Shown here: positions 23,251-33,841 of the stretch, piece after piece | Layout of the letters: each line of letters starts with the position of its first letter | Numbering within the stretch: the stretch's first letter is position 1 | DNA from: Thinopyrum elongatum | Taxonomy: Eukaryota; Streptophyta; Magnoliopsida; Poales; Poaceae | DNA length: 64,000 nucleotides | Reading direction: 5' to 3' | Assembly: GCA_011799875.1 (NCBI GenBank) | Contig: CM022302.1 | Coordinates: 323,561,114-323,625,113, forward strand | Position numbers and translations under genes: made by a program | The notes under the pieces: generated by a model | The model's input: only the letters and a program-made list of their open reading frames with translations | What the model was told of the DNA's origin: nothing | Database searches by the model: none

Positions 23251-23757
23251 ATGGACATGGCCCTGAATGAGCTGGCTGCGGCGGTTGCTGCCTCCGCACC
23301 CGTCCCAGCTACCATCCCCGCGCCCGCGCCAGCAACCATCCCTGTAGCATTGACGGGCTGGTTGGCGAGCACTATCGCAGAACTGGAAGCCACGGGCGTC
23401 AGTGAGGTCTTCGCGGACCCTTGCGAGCTCGTGTACATGCCAGCGCCAGCGCCCGTGCCCGTGCGCGCCCCTGCACACACCACGGCGCCGGTCCCCGTGC
23501 GTTTGCCTGCACCTGCCATGCCCATGCCCGTGCGTGCGCCCCCCTCAGCGGCATGGGACGCCACCATCGATCGTTACCTCGCAGCACCGCGAGTTGCCGT
23601 CCTCCCACGCCCCGCCCGTCGATCGCGCGACGACAGGATGATTGATTTCCCAGTGAAGAACATTCTGTTCTGCCTTGAAGACTTCAACAACAGCGTCCCA
23701 GAGGACGACAACGACAACGCTGGCGCGGCACGCCACCTCCGCCGCCGTTGGAATTAG
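23251..23757 (+). CDS. Pro/Ala-rich 168-aa ORF of CACTA-1
   Basis: The open frame begins 'MDMALNELAAAVAASAP', has a low-complexity Ala/Pro/Val stretch ('PVPATIPAPAPATIPV'), then 'GWLASTIAELEATGVSEVF', another Pro-rich part, and a basic end ('AARHLRRRWN'). No known domain. GC content is far above the AT-rich flanks. A possible upstream extension is blocked by a TAG right after the ATG at 23156. Function unknown; it may be a captured exon or an accessory ORF. Confidence 0.4.
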   Translation: MDMALNELAAAVAASAPVPATIPAPAPATIPVALTGWLASTIAELEATGVSEVFADPCELVYMPAPAPVPVRAPAHTTAPVPVRLPAPAMPMPVRAPPSAAWDATIDRYLAAPRVAVLPRPARRSRDDRMIDFPVKNILFCLEDFNNSVPEDDNDNAGAARHLRRRWN

Positions 23758-23924
23758 TTTTTTGGGTTTAATACTGTATCTCGATCGTATGAATATAAAT
23801 TTGTAGTGTGACTGAATGAAACATATGGTTTGAACGAACTTGCGTTTTTCTCTCTGAATGTACAGACTTGTCAAACGATTTTATTTACAAAAAATGTCAA
23901 TGGTTTTCAAATATAAAACAATCA

Positions 23925-24330
23925 TCTCAAACGTTTTAGATAGAACACCCGTATCCAAACTGACAGCTTCCCCAGGAAGCCAAGGGAAAATGTGCCGAGG
24001 AGGATTTGTGCAGCTCTTGATCGCAAACATTTAAGATAGAACACCCGTATGCAAACCGACAGCTTCCCCAGTAAGCCAAGGGAAAATGTGCCGAGCAGGA
24101 TTTGTGCAGCTCTTCATCGCAAACGTTTTAGATAGAACACCTGTATGCAAAGTGAGAGCTATGGTCTTCCCCAGTAAGCCAAGGGAAAATTCACCGTGCA
24201 GGGTTTGTGCATCTCTTCAATGCAAACGGTTCAGATTGAATACGGTATGCAAAGCGAGACTTCGCCGCTAAGCCAAGAGAAAATCTGGCACGCAGGATTT
24301 GTACATCCCTTCAACGCAAATGTTTTTTTG
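23925..24330. repeat. Tandem repeat of about 96-105 bp, four copies
   Basis: Each unit has 'CTTCCCCAGTAAGCCAAGGG' and 'GGATTTGTGCAGCTCTTC' followed by CGCAAACGTTTTAGATAGAA, at 23962, 24058, about 24160 and about 24260, with growing divergence to the right. The CGCAAACG motif is shared with the CACTA ends. Confidence 0.85.
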
Positions 24331-24797
24331 GATGATCCATGTGCAACCATGTATAGACAATTTGACAGATTTGCATCTGTAATATTGGGTATAATGCCAT
24401 TTGTCAAACTGGAAACATTGACATTTGTTGATCTAGTAACATTGCCCTTTGTCAACCTTGTAACCCTGCCATTTGTCAAAATTTGCTGCTAAAAATCACT
24501 AGCACTATCTAATTTTGCACCTAAAATTCAGTAAGCATAGATTTCATTCATAGATTATGCAGTCGTTCTTTATACAAACATTTCAAATTGACAGCTGAAT
24601 CGACCAAACTTTTCCCCAATTGTTGCCAACCACGTACTGAAATAGCTAGTTCAACTATATATACTAGCTAATTTTAAGTACGTTGTATAGTTCAACCACA
24701 TCTATAGTCAGATGAACTGAACAAAATAGCCCCTAAATACTACTACTACGGAGGGGCTTTGTACTACTTCCAGTAGCCTCTCCTCTGCCGAGCGCGC

Positions 24798-25190
24798 TTA
24801 GTTAGAGGCAGAGGAGGAGGAGCCTACCAATGAGTTGGACAACTGGAATACGGTTCCTGGCACTGTTGTACCTTTACTGACGCTCACCGCGAACGCCCTC
24901 TGCCACTCCATATGATCCCTCTCGAAGCGGCGGGACTCCACGTAGATCTCCTCATTCTGCTCCTCTATGGCGGCGTGTGCTGCGGCCACAGCGGCGGTAA
25001 GACTCTTAGCGTGCTCGACCAGGCGCTCCTCCTCCCGCAGGAACTCGACGTAGCACGCAATGTCACTGACGCGGCTCAACCTCCACCTCCTGCCTACGAG
25101 CGGCGGTGGCGGTGCGGGTGATGACCGCGGCGGTCGACGGTGGGCTGGAGGCCACGGGAGCCGATGGTGGGGTGGCGGCCAAGACGGCAA
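24798..25190 (-). CDS. Ala/Glu-rich coiled-coil ORF of CACTA-1
   Basis: The frame begins Pro-rich ('MPSWPPPHHRLPWPP') and then forms a helix: 'DIACYVEFLREEERLVEHAK', 'AHAAIEEQNEEIYVESRRFE', ending 'NSLVGSSSSASN'. The upstream DNA (25094-25440) is an imperfect GC-rich repeat with a step of about 80-103 bp that keeps another minus-strand frame open as an Ala/Thr/Arg-rich chain. The true start is therefore uncertain, and the Pro-rich head may be only a shifted reading of that repeat. No known domain. Confidence 0.4.
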   Translation of the reverse strand: MPSWPPPHHRLPWPPAHRRPPRSSPAPPPPLVGRRWRLSRVSDIACYVEFLREEERLVEHAKSLTAAVAAAHAAIEEQNEEIYVESRRFERDHMEWQRAFAVSVSKGTTVPGTVFQLSNSLVGSSSSASN

Positions 25191-25908
25191 CCTCCCTCCT
25201 TCGGGCCGCGGTGGCGGAGCGGGTGATGGCCACGGTGGCCGACAGTGGGGTGGCGGCCATGACAGTCACCTCCCACCTTCGGGCCGCGATGGCAGAGCGG
25301 GCGATGGCCCTGGCTTTCGATGGTGGTGTTGCGGCAGACAGTGGGGTGGCGGCAACGGTGGCCGGCAACAGCTGCCGACGGGCAGAGGCGGCAGAGCGTG
25401 TGGTGGGTGTTGCACGCACACCCAACACGGACGCCACGCACACTACACTACACCGGTAACTGCACCGCCGCCGCAGTGTAACCTCCCAGCTAGAGGTGTC
25501 CTCTGAGGACGGTGGAGTGGCTGAGCGACGATGATGGACTGGTGCCATTGGCGATTGTGGGAGAAGCAAACAAGATAAGCTACAGGGAGCGAGGGGAAAA
25601 TGTGACGCAGGACTCGCCGGCCATGAGGGTTTATATAGCAGGACGGTAAGCATTGGGATTTTGGGGGATTTCACCGAGTCGGGCGGGAAGTTGCACGGCT
25701 ATGCGCGGGAACCTGCGCGGGAACGGGCTCACCGATGATTCATTGGCGCCTCTTCGAGCCACCGTTTGGCCAAAAGAACGCCCTTGCGTGTTGCTCAAGC
25801 TTGCGCTCGAAGCCATCTGCGACAGTGGCGTGACAAGACGTGCGAGAGGAGAACGAAACGACACGTACGCATACGGTTAATAAAAAATGTTTGCAATTTA
25901 ATTACCTA

Positions 25909-26142
25909 CTACCCCCGTCCTGGTTTATAGGTCCTCTTTGTATTTTTGTGCCAAATTCTGACTAGAGATTTAACCAATAAATACGAATGCATGTCGCCAA
26001 AGATTGTATTGTTGGATTAGTATTTGAACATAGTTTCCAATTATATTATTTTTATAACATGCATTAACATTTTGTTAGTTAAATTTAAGGTCAAAATATG
26101 GCACAGAATATAAAGGGGGCTAATAGACCAAGACGGAGGTAG
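25909..26142. mobile_element. Stowaway-like MITE (234 bp) inside CACTA-1
   Basis: Left end CTACCCCCGTCCTGGTTTAT and right end (reversed) CTACCTCCGTCTTGGTCTAT form terminal inverted repeats with few mismatches. TA lies directly outside both ends (25907-25908, 26143-26144), as for Tc1/mariner-type MITEs. The interior is AT-rich with no coding capacity. Confidence 0.8.
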
Positions 26143-26647
26143 TAGCACACGGCCGCTCTCTATGCAGCATTGCGAATGATTGTTCGACCACCATGTGATG
26201 TGGAACGCGACGTAGTTTCACATCATGCCGCTGGCTCGCAACTGTCTGCCGGCTTGTAGACAACCATTCCCTGCGTGTTCAACTGATCTATGCGTGTGGT
26301 TGCTCGTGGTAGAGGCGGCCGCGGCGCGCTCTGCTCATGTCCCGCCGCACGCACTCTGCTCTCGCGTCCCTCCAGGCGCTCTGCCCGCGTCCCTCCACGC
26401 GCGCTACCAGTGTTTGGGGCCAGTGCACTATCACGTACGTTCGTGCTACCATTATGCATGCGGTTGCGCCAGGCGCGGCGCCACGATGCAGTTACCCGCT
26501 ACCAAAACTGCCATGCGGACGTGCCGAGAATCCAGGCCGGCCGGCCCCCATTTATTTCCACAGCCATTTACCTTTCATCTCTTGCGCCACACGACACAAT
26601 AAACACACCCACGACGACACAAACAGAGAGGGCATCCAGCAGTTCCA

Positions 26648-27376
26648 ATGGCTCTCCCCGTGGCTCCAATGGCACTCCCAGTGGCTGACGACGACAACGG
26701 GGAGCAGTTCACCATGCATCACGTAGTGGACACCCACATGAGGGGGAAGGCCCTCTTGGTGGTGTACATGAACGAGCTGGTCTCGGTGGAGAGCTCCATC
26801 CAAATTATGGAGCAGTTGCTTGCTGAGGACAAGTACCAAGTGGTCGGCTTCGACCTCGAGTTCACCAGCGGTCGTGCCAGGCAAGATCAGAAGGTTGCCA
26901 TCGCCCAGTTGTGCATGTGACATGACGTCCTCGTTTACCACTACCACCTGGCCACAAGGCCTTGCGAGCGTTTCTCCAGGTTTATCAACAGCTCCGACTA
27001 CAGTTTCACTACGGTGGACACCACCTACCATCTAAAAGCGCTCAAGGTTTCGGGCTTGACCTGCCAGAATCTTGTCAACAACCATGACCACTACAAGGTC
27101 TGGGCCAGTGACAACAACAAACAGAACTCCCTGGTTGACATCGTCTTGGCCATCATCGACCCCTACTACATGAAGATGAAGGATGAGAGCAAGAAGGACA
27201 AGAATGCCTGGCACAGTGCCTGGCATCATAGACTTGATGAAGAACACGTCAAGTACGCAGCTAAGGACGCGTACACAAGCTACGAGATGTACATGCGGAT
27301 CATTGACATAAGGAAGTGTCTTCGTCCTTCCCCAGATGAGGGATCGAGCCACAGAGCAGTGGCGGGAGCGTCATAA
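26648..27376 (+). pseudogene. 3'-5' exonuclease (DEDDy, WRN-like) captured in CACTA-1, one in-frame stop
   Basis: A single frame of 243 codons, broken only by a TGA at 26918-26920 (codon 91). Motif Exo I is intact, 'VVGFDLEFTSGR' with Asp69 and Glu71. Exo III is intact, 'YAAKDAYTSYEMY', with the Tyr-x3-Asp signature of the DEDDy class. Exo II ('TTVDTTYHLKALK') lacks the expected Asp before Leu-like 'LKAL', so catalysis is doubtful even without the stop. The family trims 3' ends of DNA or RNA and includes the exonuclease part of Werner-syndrome-type proteins. An ATG at 27014 could restart translation but would lose Exo I. Its place just before the right CACTA end suggests capture of a host gene. 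Confidence 0.75.
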
Positions 27377-27539
27377 GAAGTAGATTACTAGAAAATCATT
27401 TCTCCTAGTTTAGAATGCATGCAATTGTTTATGGAGGTGTGTGCGAATGATCTGTATAGTCAGTTATGTAATTGGATCTTTATTTCAGTTATATACATAT
27501 ATGTGTGTTTGTATGTTATTATTCTATAGACAGAGCAAA

Positions 27540-28043
27540 TCACACGGCTTATTACCAGCAATCGTCTGTGTTATTATTGGTCTTCGCACACATTTCTGAT
27601 TACAGACCTGTTTGCCGTGTATCACACACATCTTGTTCAGTTGAACTATTTTTGTTGTCTTGGCTCATCGCAAATAGTTCATCTGAGTGAACTGTATGCC
27701 CTCCATCGCACACACCTTGATCTGGCTGACCATTTCTATTGTGTTGCCTAATCACACATGGTTCATCCTAGTGAACTGTATGCCGTATATCACACACACC
27801 CTCATCTGGCTGCCCGGTTCTGTTGTTCTGCCTCATTGCAAATAGTTCTGCTAGATTAACCGTATGCCACGCATCGCACACGCAACTCTAATCTGAATCG
27901 TGTTTGATGTCACCGCCATCACAAACGTTTTGTATCCCTTTTGACGGTTTTATTACATCACCGTTTGTGATTAATGCATCGCACATAGTTTCGTCAAAGG
28001 GTCTCTGACTGGACTGTCACGTTTGGACCAACCTGCAGTAGTG
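27540..28043. repeat. Right subterminal repeats of CACTA-1
   Basis: About four units with a step near 82 bp contain 'GAACTGTATGCC', 'CATCGCACACACC' and 'TCTGGCTG'. The outer 180 bp, reversed, closely matches the left end of CACTA-2 (61810 onward), including 'CAGAGACCCTTTGACGAAA'. Confidence 0.85.
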
Positions 28044-28534
28044 TTCATCTGCAATCTTGGAATCCAAGTGACACTCCCTGAGAGAGCGTCGTTCTTAATT
28101 CGAGGGATGAAGAAGTGAAGGAACATATCAAGATTGGGTGCTATCCCCAAGAAGTGCTCGCACAAGTGTGCGCAAATGGACACATAGGTGATAGCACTGG
28201 AAGCGAAATCTAGCAACTGAAATTCATAGGACTTCATGACCTCCACAAAGAAATCTAAGAAGGGCGGGCTGAGCCTGCCATAGAAATAACCGGCAGAGAA
28301 GTGAAACTAGTTGTCCACTGGATCAGCGGACCCCGGAAGGACTTCTGTAGCCAGATCATTGTCGGTCTTGCTCGACCAGACATTCGAATATCTATAGGTC
28401 AGGACGTCGGCCATCAACACCGGCGGGAAGAGGGTGTTCTCCCGCCGTTGCTTCTCACTCTCGAGATTATTCTTCTCTATCTTTGGGTCCAGCGCCTTCT
28501 TTGCTCTTTTTGGGGCCATGGCGAATGCAAACAC
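28044..28534 (-). pseudogene. Antisense ORF (aORF) of Tat-P1, N-terminal part
   Basis: It starts 'MFAFAMAPKRAKKALDP' (28534, or the inner Met at 28519). One TAG (28307-28309) interrupts the frame, which then continues 'GRLSPPFLDFFVEVMKSYEF', 'VSICAHLCEHFLGIAPN' and 'SGSVTWIPRLQMN' up to the CACTA-1 target site. The HLCE/FLGI region is typical of the aORF family. It is coded against the retrotransposon, its start facing the 3' LTR 380 bp away, so a promoter probably lies between 28535 and 28916. The rest of the ORF is at 12459-15878. Confidence 0.8.
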
Positions 28535-28916
28535 AGGGGATTGAGGAATGGCAAGATGGAGTGATGGCGGAAAGGAGCAGAGTGCTATGTTCTTGCGTGG
28601 GGGAAGAAGATGAAGTAGGGGGCTACTGGTTTTGAAGCGAAGGGGGGTAAATGAGCAGCGCCTCTTGCGATTTCCTTTTTTATTGGGAAGGCGCAGAGGC
28701 TGGCTCTTTTCCGTCCTACGTTGTTGTGCTTTTCACGCGCACTACCCTTGGAAGTCGTTTCGTTCCACCTCTCCCATGTTCCACATTTAATGTGCATCAT
28801 GGGGCGTGGTAAAAGAGAAGATTACAACAGTTATTCCTTGCCACGCGTGTCTGTACACTATTTGGGCCTAGACCAATGACGCCTTGCATGCGTGTATGGC
28901 CCAAGCTAGGGGCTCC
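28535..28916. promoter_or_regulatory. aORF upstream region and Tat-P1 polypurine tract
   Basis: Between the aORF start and the 3' LTR. The last bases, 'CAAGCTAGGGGCTCC' (28902-28916), form the purine tract that primes plus-strand DNA synthesis. The remainder would hold the minus-strand aORF promoter; I see no clear TATA box. No other gene here. Confidence 0.6.
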
Positions 28917-29793
28917 TGTCGGTGTACTAAAATAGGGTCCTTGAGTACTCTAGACTTTTGCACAAGTAGTTGTAGCCCTCCGGATGGCAAGTGCTTGTCG
29001 GAGGATAACCCAACCCAAGCCTCAACTCTTGGACACCAAGACCGTGAAGAAGACCTCCAGATAGGTTATTGAGAAGTACTAAGTTAGTACTGAAGATCAA
29101 GACTCCATTTGCCGGCAAGCTTCGCACCAGGAAGCGAAGACCCGGCAAACTCCTTGTCGGAAAGTTCTCCCTCTCGCCCTTCGACCGCTCCACCTCATCG
29201 ACCCTTTAATGGCTTATCAAGATTAGGTGTCAAGTGGGTAGGCGGCCCGAGGAGAGTCAACATGATGCGTGTTGGCACATCGCATGCAGATTAACTTTAT
29301 TGACACCCGTCTAGTGGACTTGTCAAGAAGATAGGCTCATCCATGTCGATGACACAGAAGGAGAGACGCCTTTTGCCAAAGGATGACCAACAACTCACGA
29401 TGCATTAAATGCCCTTGTCCTACTCCGACTGGATTAGGTTGGATAGCATCAAGATCACTATTCACATACATGTAATGACCATGCTACCATTGTGGTGACC
29501 CCTTTTTATCTATAAAAGGAGGCCCATGGATACCTTGGCACGGGTCGACACTTTGCACATGCTTACACAGTAGCTGCACCTTGCTCGCATTTTTCAGGCA
29601 AGCTGCGCTTGTAACTTCTGCTCCAAGCTAAAACACCCACAGAACAGGAGTAGGGTTTTACGCCCCCACGGCGGCCCGAACTTTAGAAATCCCCATGCGT
29701 GAACTGTTGGATTCGCTCTTTGTGCTTGTTGATAACCCCAGCCGATCTGCAAGGGGATCCTTGCGCGGTCCCATAGATCATCGTACTCCGACA
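28917..29793 (+). repeat. 3' LTR of Tat-P1 (877 bp)
   Basis: It runs from TGTCGGTGTACTAAAATAGG to CGTACTCCGACA, a perfect 6-bp TGTCGG/CCGACA terminal inverted repeat. A polypurine tract precedes it, so it is the 3' LTR. The core promoter is at 29511 (TATAAAAGGAGGCCC). Several CCGGCAAG motifs lie in the U3-like part. Confidence 0.9.
29511..29517 (+). promoter_or_regulatory. TATA box of the Tat-P1 LTR
   Basis: TATAAAA followed by GGAGGCCCATGG, preceded by 'CATTGTGGTGACCCC'. The same layout appears in the other Tat-type LTRs. Confidence 0.6.
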
Positions 29794-32760
29794 CTCCTGT
29801 TAATTCCTTCTTCTTTCATTCTTCTTCCCTTCCATTTCCACACGTGATTTTTTCTCTTTTTAGCCCATTTCCTATGGAAACACATCAAAGAGAGGATTTG
29901 CGAAATCCTTTGCATTCATTAGTCATTAGTAGCCATATTGGAGCGAATATCTCTTTTAAATGAAATATCACTCATTAACTCCCCCATGCTTAAAATTGAT
30001 CATCCTTGAGCAACATAAAGAGAAATCCGAATCATAAGGAACTTAGTTGTTTAAACCGAAATAACGAGAAGGTTTTGGTGCACTTACGATTGGTATGCCT
30101 AGATAGCCCTCCTCTTCTAGACCTGAAAACTTAGCATAGTTGTAGCGGTGGCATGGTCATAGTGCAAGTGTTAGTGCAGCAAAGATAATCAACACAAAGT
30201 TATTAATCTGCTAGATAAAACAACTTTGTAACACTATTCTATTTACTCTAGACAACACTTGCTTGCCGGGAATGCATGGAAGAGTTTTCTTTGATAGAGC
30301 CATTAAAACAAAAGTTACGGAGTGAAAAGCATGTAGTAAAATTTGATGATCTAATGCTCATAAGCAGACACACAATCATTTCCTCCTCAAGGCTCTCAAG
30401 CACTTTATTTCAATCATTGTTTGTTGGAACTTTTATTGTCACGTGAAGGGATTGTGCCAACTAAATTATCATGCATAGGTTTCAGATGTGGATTAATGTT
30501 TGGGAACTATGGACCTCTATTATATGTCTCTTTTGAGCTCTTTTGATCAGTCCCCTTTATTTACCACATACACACCATTTCAAGAGAAAGCCGAATAATA
30601 TGCGTTTGTAGTGTTACCACTATGTACGGTAACAAACTCATAGCCGAAATCTGAGCTATAGCTCTTGGTGGATTGTTCATTGGCCAGCAGAGTCCTCAGC
30701 ATAACATCAAGAAAGGTGATGAAGCCACATTTACAAACATACACGTGCATATAGTAGCAAGGCCATAGCACTAGCAAGGAGCTGAAGCACCATGTAAGAG
30801 ACACAACACAGAATTTTGGCATAATGTCGTTCACCCATTCAACCAAGTTCCTCTGGACAATTTAATCCACAAGTGCTATTGAGTCTATTAAAATTAACAA
30901 CATGGGGTTGAGCAATTAAATATCACTTTCACTACAATTTTCTCAACTCCCAAGTCTTGAAAGACTTTCTCTTGTGCATAGTTATTCTTCGCTAATATCA
31001 TTTCATTTAAAAACATCCCCACTATCTTGGTTGTCTAAACTAAATAGAACAAAGGCTGAAAAATTATTTCAGCTACTAGAACAAAACGGTTGTCTTAATT
31101 ATCAAGACTTACTCCCATCTGCACATATCACACATACTACTACTACATCTACTCAAAGTATTTCAAGTGCAAAAGACGGGGCTCGTAGGACATACGTTCA
31201 CGGTTGCGAATTTACACACTTCTCTTCCTTACTCTTGCATTCCTAGTTGTCCGCCATTGATCAACTTCTCTGGAAACAAAATGCAAACGGACTCCAAAGG
31301 GCTATATAAAGAGCAAGAGCAAAGCAAAGGTTTTTTTTTTGGTTTTGGGTTTTTGAAAATTAACTTGCAACCGAAAAATCGCGAAGGCAAAAGAAAAAAG
31401 CAAAAGCAAATAAAAGCAAAGTGTTGGAACAGACCAACGTGAGTGTTTTGAAGCTCCCCAAACTTGAGTACAACCGCATTACAAATTATTCTAATACTGC
31501 CACATCTTGTTGTAGAAGTGGTGATAACCTCATCCAAGCTTAGGCTTTTGCAAGCCCAAGCCGGCGAGATCATTGCGATGGTTGGTCAGGAGCCTAATCT
31601 TGGCTCCAGTTCGAGAAGTTCAGGTTCATGTAGGCGGACGTGCCTTGAAGGGATGCGCTGAGGTCCGCGTAGGTGGTGTAGTGTCCTTGTTGTGGCTGCT
31701 CCTCCTCTTCATCGGTGGCGACTTCTTCATCATCTAGTTGTTATGGTTCTGGGCCTTCTTGGTTAAAAGATGCATCTCCTTCTTGTGCAACATAATGCAA
31801 TTCTCCATGCTCGATGGAGAAATAGTTAGGCATAGGAGTAGGCAACAAGGGTGCCACTCTAGGAATTCTAATTTAATGACGGCCATTACGATCTAATACC
31901 TTTCCAGCACTAGTAAGAACACGAATATTAACAAGGATGTTAATGACAATGGGGCGAAGGTGAGTGTAGTTGAGACCAAGGGAGTTGGCCAACATGGTGA
32001 TCACTCCTCCACACATGATATCTCATTGTGCATGATTTGTTGGATGCGGAAGGTGTAGGAAAAGTATTGCCCCTACCTTGGGCAAATAATCGACGCCAAG
32101 GTTTGCTGCTTTCCCGTGAACTAGCATGTTCTAATCATTCACCTTATAAACTTCTCCTCGTGCCTACAACGAGTTAGTGATAACATAGTACAAATAACGT
32201 ATAGTAGGACTTTTAATGCAACTAGCTCTTTGCCTTAAGCCATGATGACTCATCGAATAAAAGGATTGCCTTGGGTGTGGGTTAGTGTAATCATAAACAT
32301 AGCGGATGTTGTCATCATTGTTGGTGAAGCCAAAGTAGTTGCACCACTCCTTGAAAGTGATGCTGAAGTCTTAGTCCAGGAGATAGAAAGTGATCCTCTC
32401 CTCCTCATAGGCATTTTTCATCAAACCAACATTGTGCGAGAGAGTAGTAAGAAACTCATGCGTCATGTGTTCATATGTCTCACATCCCTAATAAACAAAA
32501 TGGTGTGACCCAACATTATGACAAAGCAAATTGAAATTATTAGTAATACCTAACTTGGCGAGTGTGGTAGCACAAGCCCACTTGGTTGCTTTGATCTTCC
32601 TTGAGCTTAGTTGCCTAAACTTTCTTCTTGCTTCATGGTCGGTGAAGACGATCCCCTGAGTGAAAACTTGTTGTGGCGGTGTAGTGGATGAACTCGAAGC
32701 ACCGACTTCCGTGTAAACATCTACAAAACAATTTTCAGTCCAATACAATTAAACAATATT
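29794..32760 (-). mobile_element. Athila-like LTR element, minus strand, degraded
   Basis: At 29975-29990 'TTAACTCCCCCATGCTTAA' is, on the minus strand, a polypurine tract next to an LTR start. The 180 bp to its left (29794-29974) is therefore the beginning of a 3' LTR that Tat-P1 has cut. To the right lies about 1.9 kb of non-coding spacer (29990-31875), then a degraded ORF (31876-32748). This long spacer beside a 'CTCCCCCA' tract is typical of the Athila/Sabrina group in Triticeae. The boundary at 32760 is approximate. Confidence 0.6.
31876..32748 (-). pseudogene. Athila-type ORF, five in-frame stops
   Basis: One minus-strand frame runs the whole way and is broken only by stops. It reads 'VFTDHEARRKFRQLSSRKIK', 'ATTLAKLGITNNFNLLCHNV', then 'FKEWCNYFGFTNNDDNIRY', 'SCIKSPTIRYLYYVITNSL' and 'GGVITMLANSLGLNY'. 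This matches the plant retrotransposon protein known from Athila elements (ATHILA ORF-1-like); its role is not established. Each stop is one C-to-T or G-to-A step from a Gln, Arg or Trp codon, as expected from decay of methylated DNA. There are no indels in the stretch I read. Confidence 0.6.
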
Positions 32761-32779
32761 TATCCTATGGTAGTCACAA

Positions 32780-33274
32780 TGACATACCCCTCTGAAAACA
32801 TCAACCAATCCAAGCCAAACTCATATTTGGATCAAAAATATGCATCTCCTAGTCAGGGAAATGCTAGTCACGTAGAAAATGGATTCTTGAAAAATAACTT
32901 GGGGATCAGAGGAGAAACATTGATGAGTACATCACTACTACAGTTACACCCACAATCCCTGCTGCTACACATACTAGACCAATTACTAGAGCTCGCGCAC
33001 GCCAATTATATTACCAGGTACTTTCTTTTCTTGGTAATGATTCCAATGTTCATGAGAATATGATGCTGCTTAAATTGGATACATTTTATTTGTGTAATTA
33101 AGAGCCCAGCATGGACAAGAAGGATGAACATTGGAGCATGATCAGGCATGGAGATGATGGCGTGGACAAGGGGAACAATAATGGAGTTTCTGGTGGAGTT
33201 TTCAGCACTTTGGAAGAACCATCATGACATACGAGTACATGGATGAAATATACAAGATGGCCTTTCATAAATTT
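32780..33274 (+). pseudogene. C-terminal tail of a gypsy Gag-Pol polyprotein
   Basis: At 32930-33120 the plus strand reads 'TRPITRARARQLYYQVLSFL', then 'NMMLLKLDTFYLCN', a stop, and 'EPSMDKKDEHWSMIRHGDDG'. The 'ITRARARQL' tail is typical of the end of Triticeae gypsy polyproteins. It is the 3' coding end of an element whose 3' LTR follows. Confidence 0.6.
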
Positions 33275-33841
33275 CGTCCATGGCTAAATATAGGTGCTGC
33301 ATCACCTTATTTTTGGGCCAGGCCCATGTAATTTCGAAATATACTTAATAGGCTAGTTTTAGAATTTGTATTAATAGGGAAAATGACATAGGACAGAATT
33401 TAATCCCACCTTGCCAAGGGTGGACAAAATTCCCCTTTGTCTCCCTATAAATACAGCCCTTAGGGCATCGATTTAGACTTGGATTTTGTTTAGATTAAAG
33501 CTCGCCATAGCTGCATCTCGCATCCTTCGTTTGTGTTCAACGACCAGACCAAGACGTCACAGAACCCCACTTGACTAATAAAGCTTTCCTCTTATATTCA
33601 TAATATCCAGATTGTAATCGCAGTTTGTTGCTTGTTCTTCATTTGCTTGTAGGAAATAGACCCTCATGGTCAGGTTGATCGTAGTCTAGCATGGTCAATA
33701 ACCTCTTCAAGTTGGTTTAGCGATTGCTAAGGCGCGACATCCTTGCATGTTCATTGTTAAATCATCAAAGTCGACTTCCACGGAAAGCGATAGCTATCTC
33801 ATCGAAACATCAGAAGACTTTGTGCCTATCAAGTGGTATCA
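33275..33841 (+). repeat. Gypsy LTR followed by a primer binding site
   Basis: The right end is TGTGCCTATCA (33841), directly followed by 'AGTGGTATCAGATTTCCAGG', whose TGGTATCAGA is the tRNA-iMet primer site. The core promoter 'CCCTATAAATACAG' is at 33444 and the polyadenylation-type AATAAAGC at about 33579. The left end is uncertain (about 33275). The right half matches the LTR at 38793-39583. The LTR lies after a pol tail and before a primer site, so it serves as both 3' and 5' LTR. Confidence 0.6.

Larger units (their letters stand above)
15882..28043. mobile_element. CACTA-1: non-autonomous CACTA (En/Spm) transposon, 12.16 kb
   Basis: The right end, read inward on the minus strand, is CACTACTGCAGGTTGG. 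The left end is CATTGGTACAGGGAGG. They agree at about 10 of 16 positions, with the third base of the left end apparently mutated. TTC lies on both sides (15879-15881 and 28044-28046), the 3-bp target duplication of CACTA elements. The aORF of Tat-P1 resumes in register across it. Both ends carry subterminal repeats with ATCACACAC/GTGTGCGAT motifs. I find no transposase; the cargo is a B3 gene, small ORFs, an exonuclease pseudogene and several satellites. Mobility would need a transposase from elsewhere. Confidence 0.88.
7014..29793 (+). mobile_element. Tat-P1: plus-strand Tat-lineage retrotransposon with antisense ORF, twice interrupted
   Basis: Visible parts in order: protease end, RT, double RNase H, integrase, a duplicated spacer, an antisense ORF (aORF) coded on the minus strand, a polypurine tract and the 3' LTR (28917-29793). 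The 5' LTR, gag and most of protease must lie left of the window, beyond Tat-M1. CACTA-1 (15882-28043) sits inside the aORF. Antisense ORFs between pol and 3' LTR are known from Tat-lineage elements such as Retand, RIRE2 and Grande. The predicted 5-bp target duplication is CTCCT (29794-29798). Many stops show it is old. Confidence 0.85.

Noticed and set aside
25063..25674. Minus-strand 203-codon Ala/Thr/Arg-rich ORF
   Set aside because: Kept open by a GC-rich tandem repeat; no evidence of a protein beyond the repeat, and other frames are open too.
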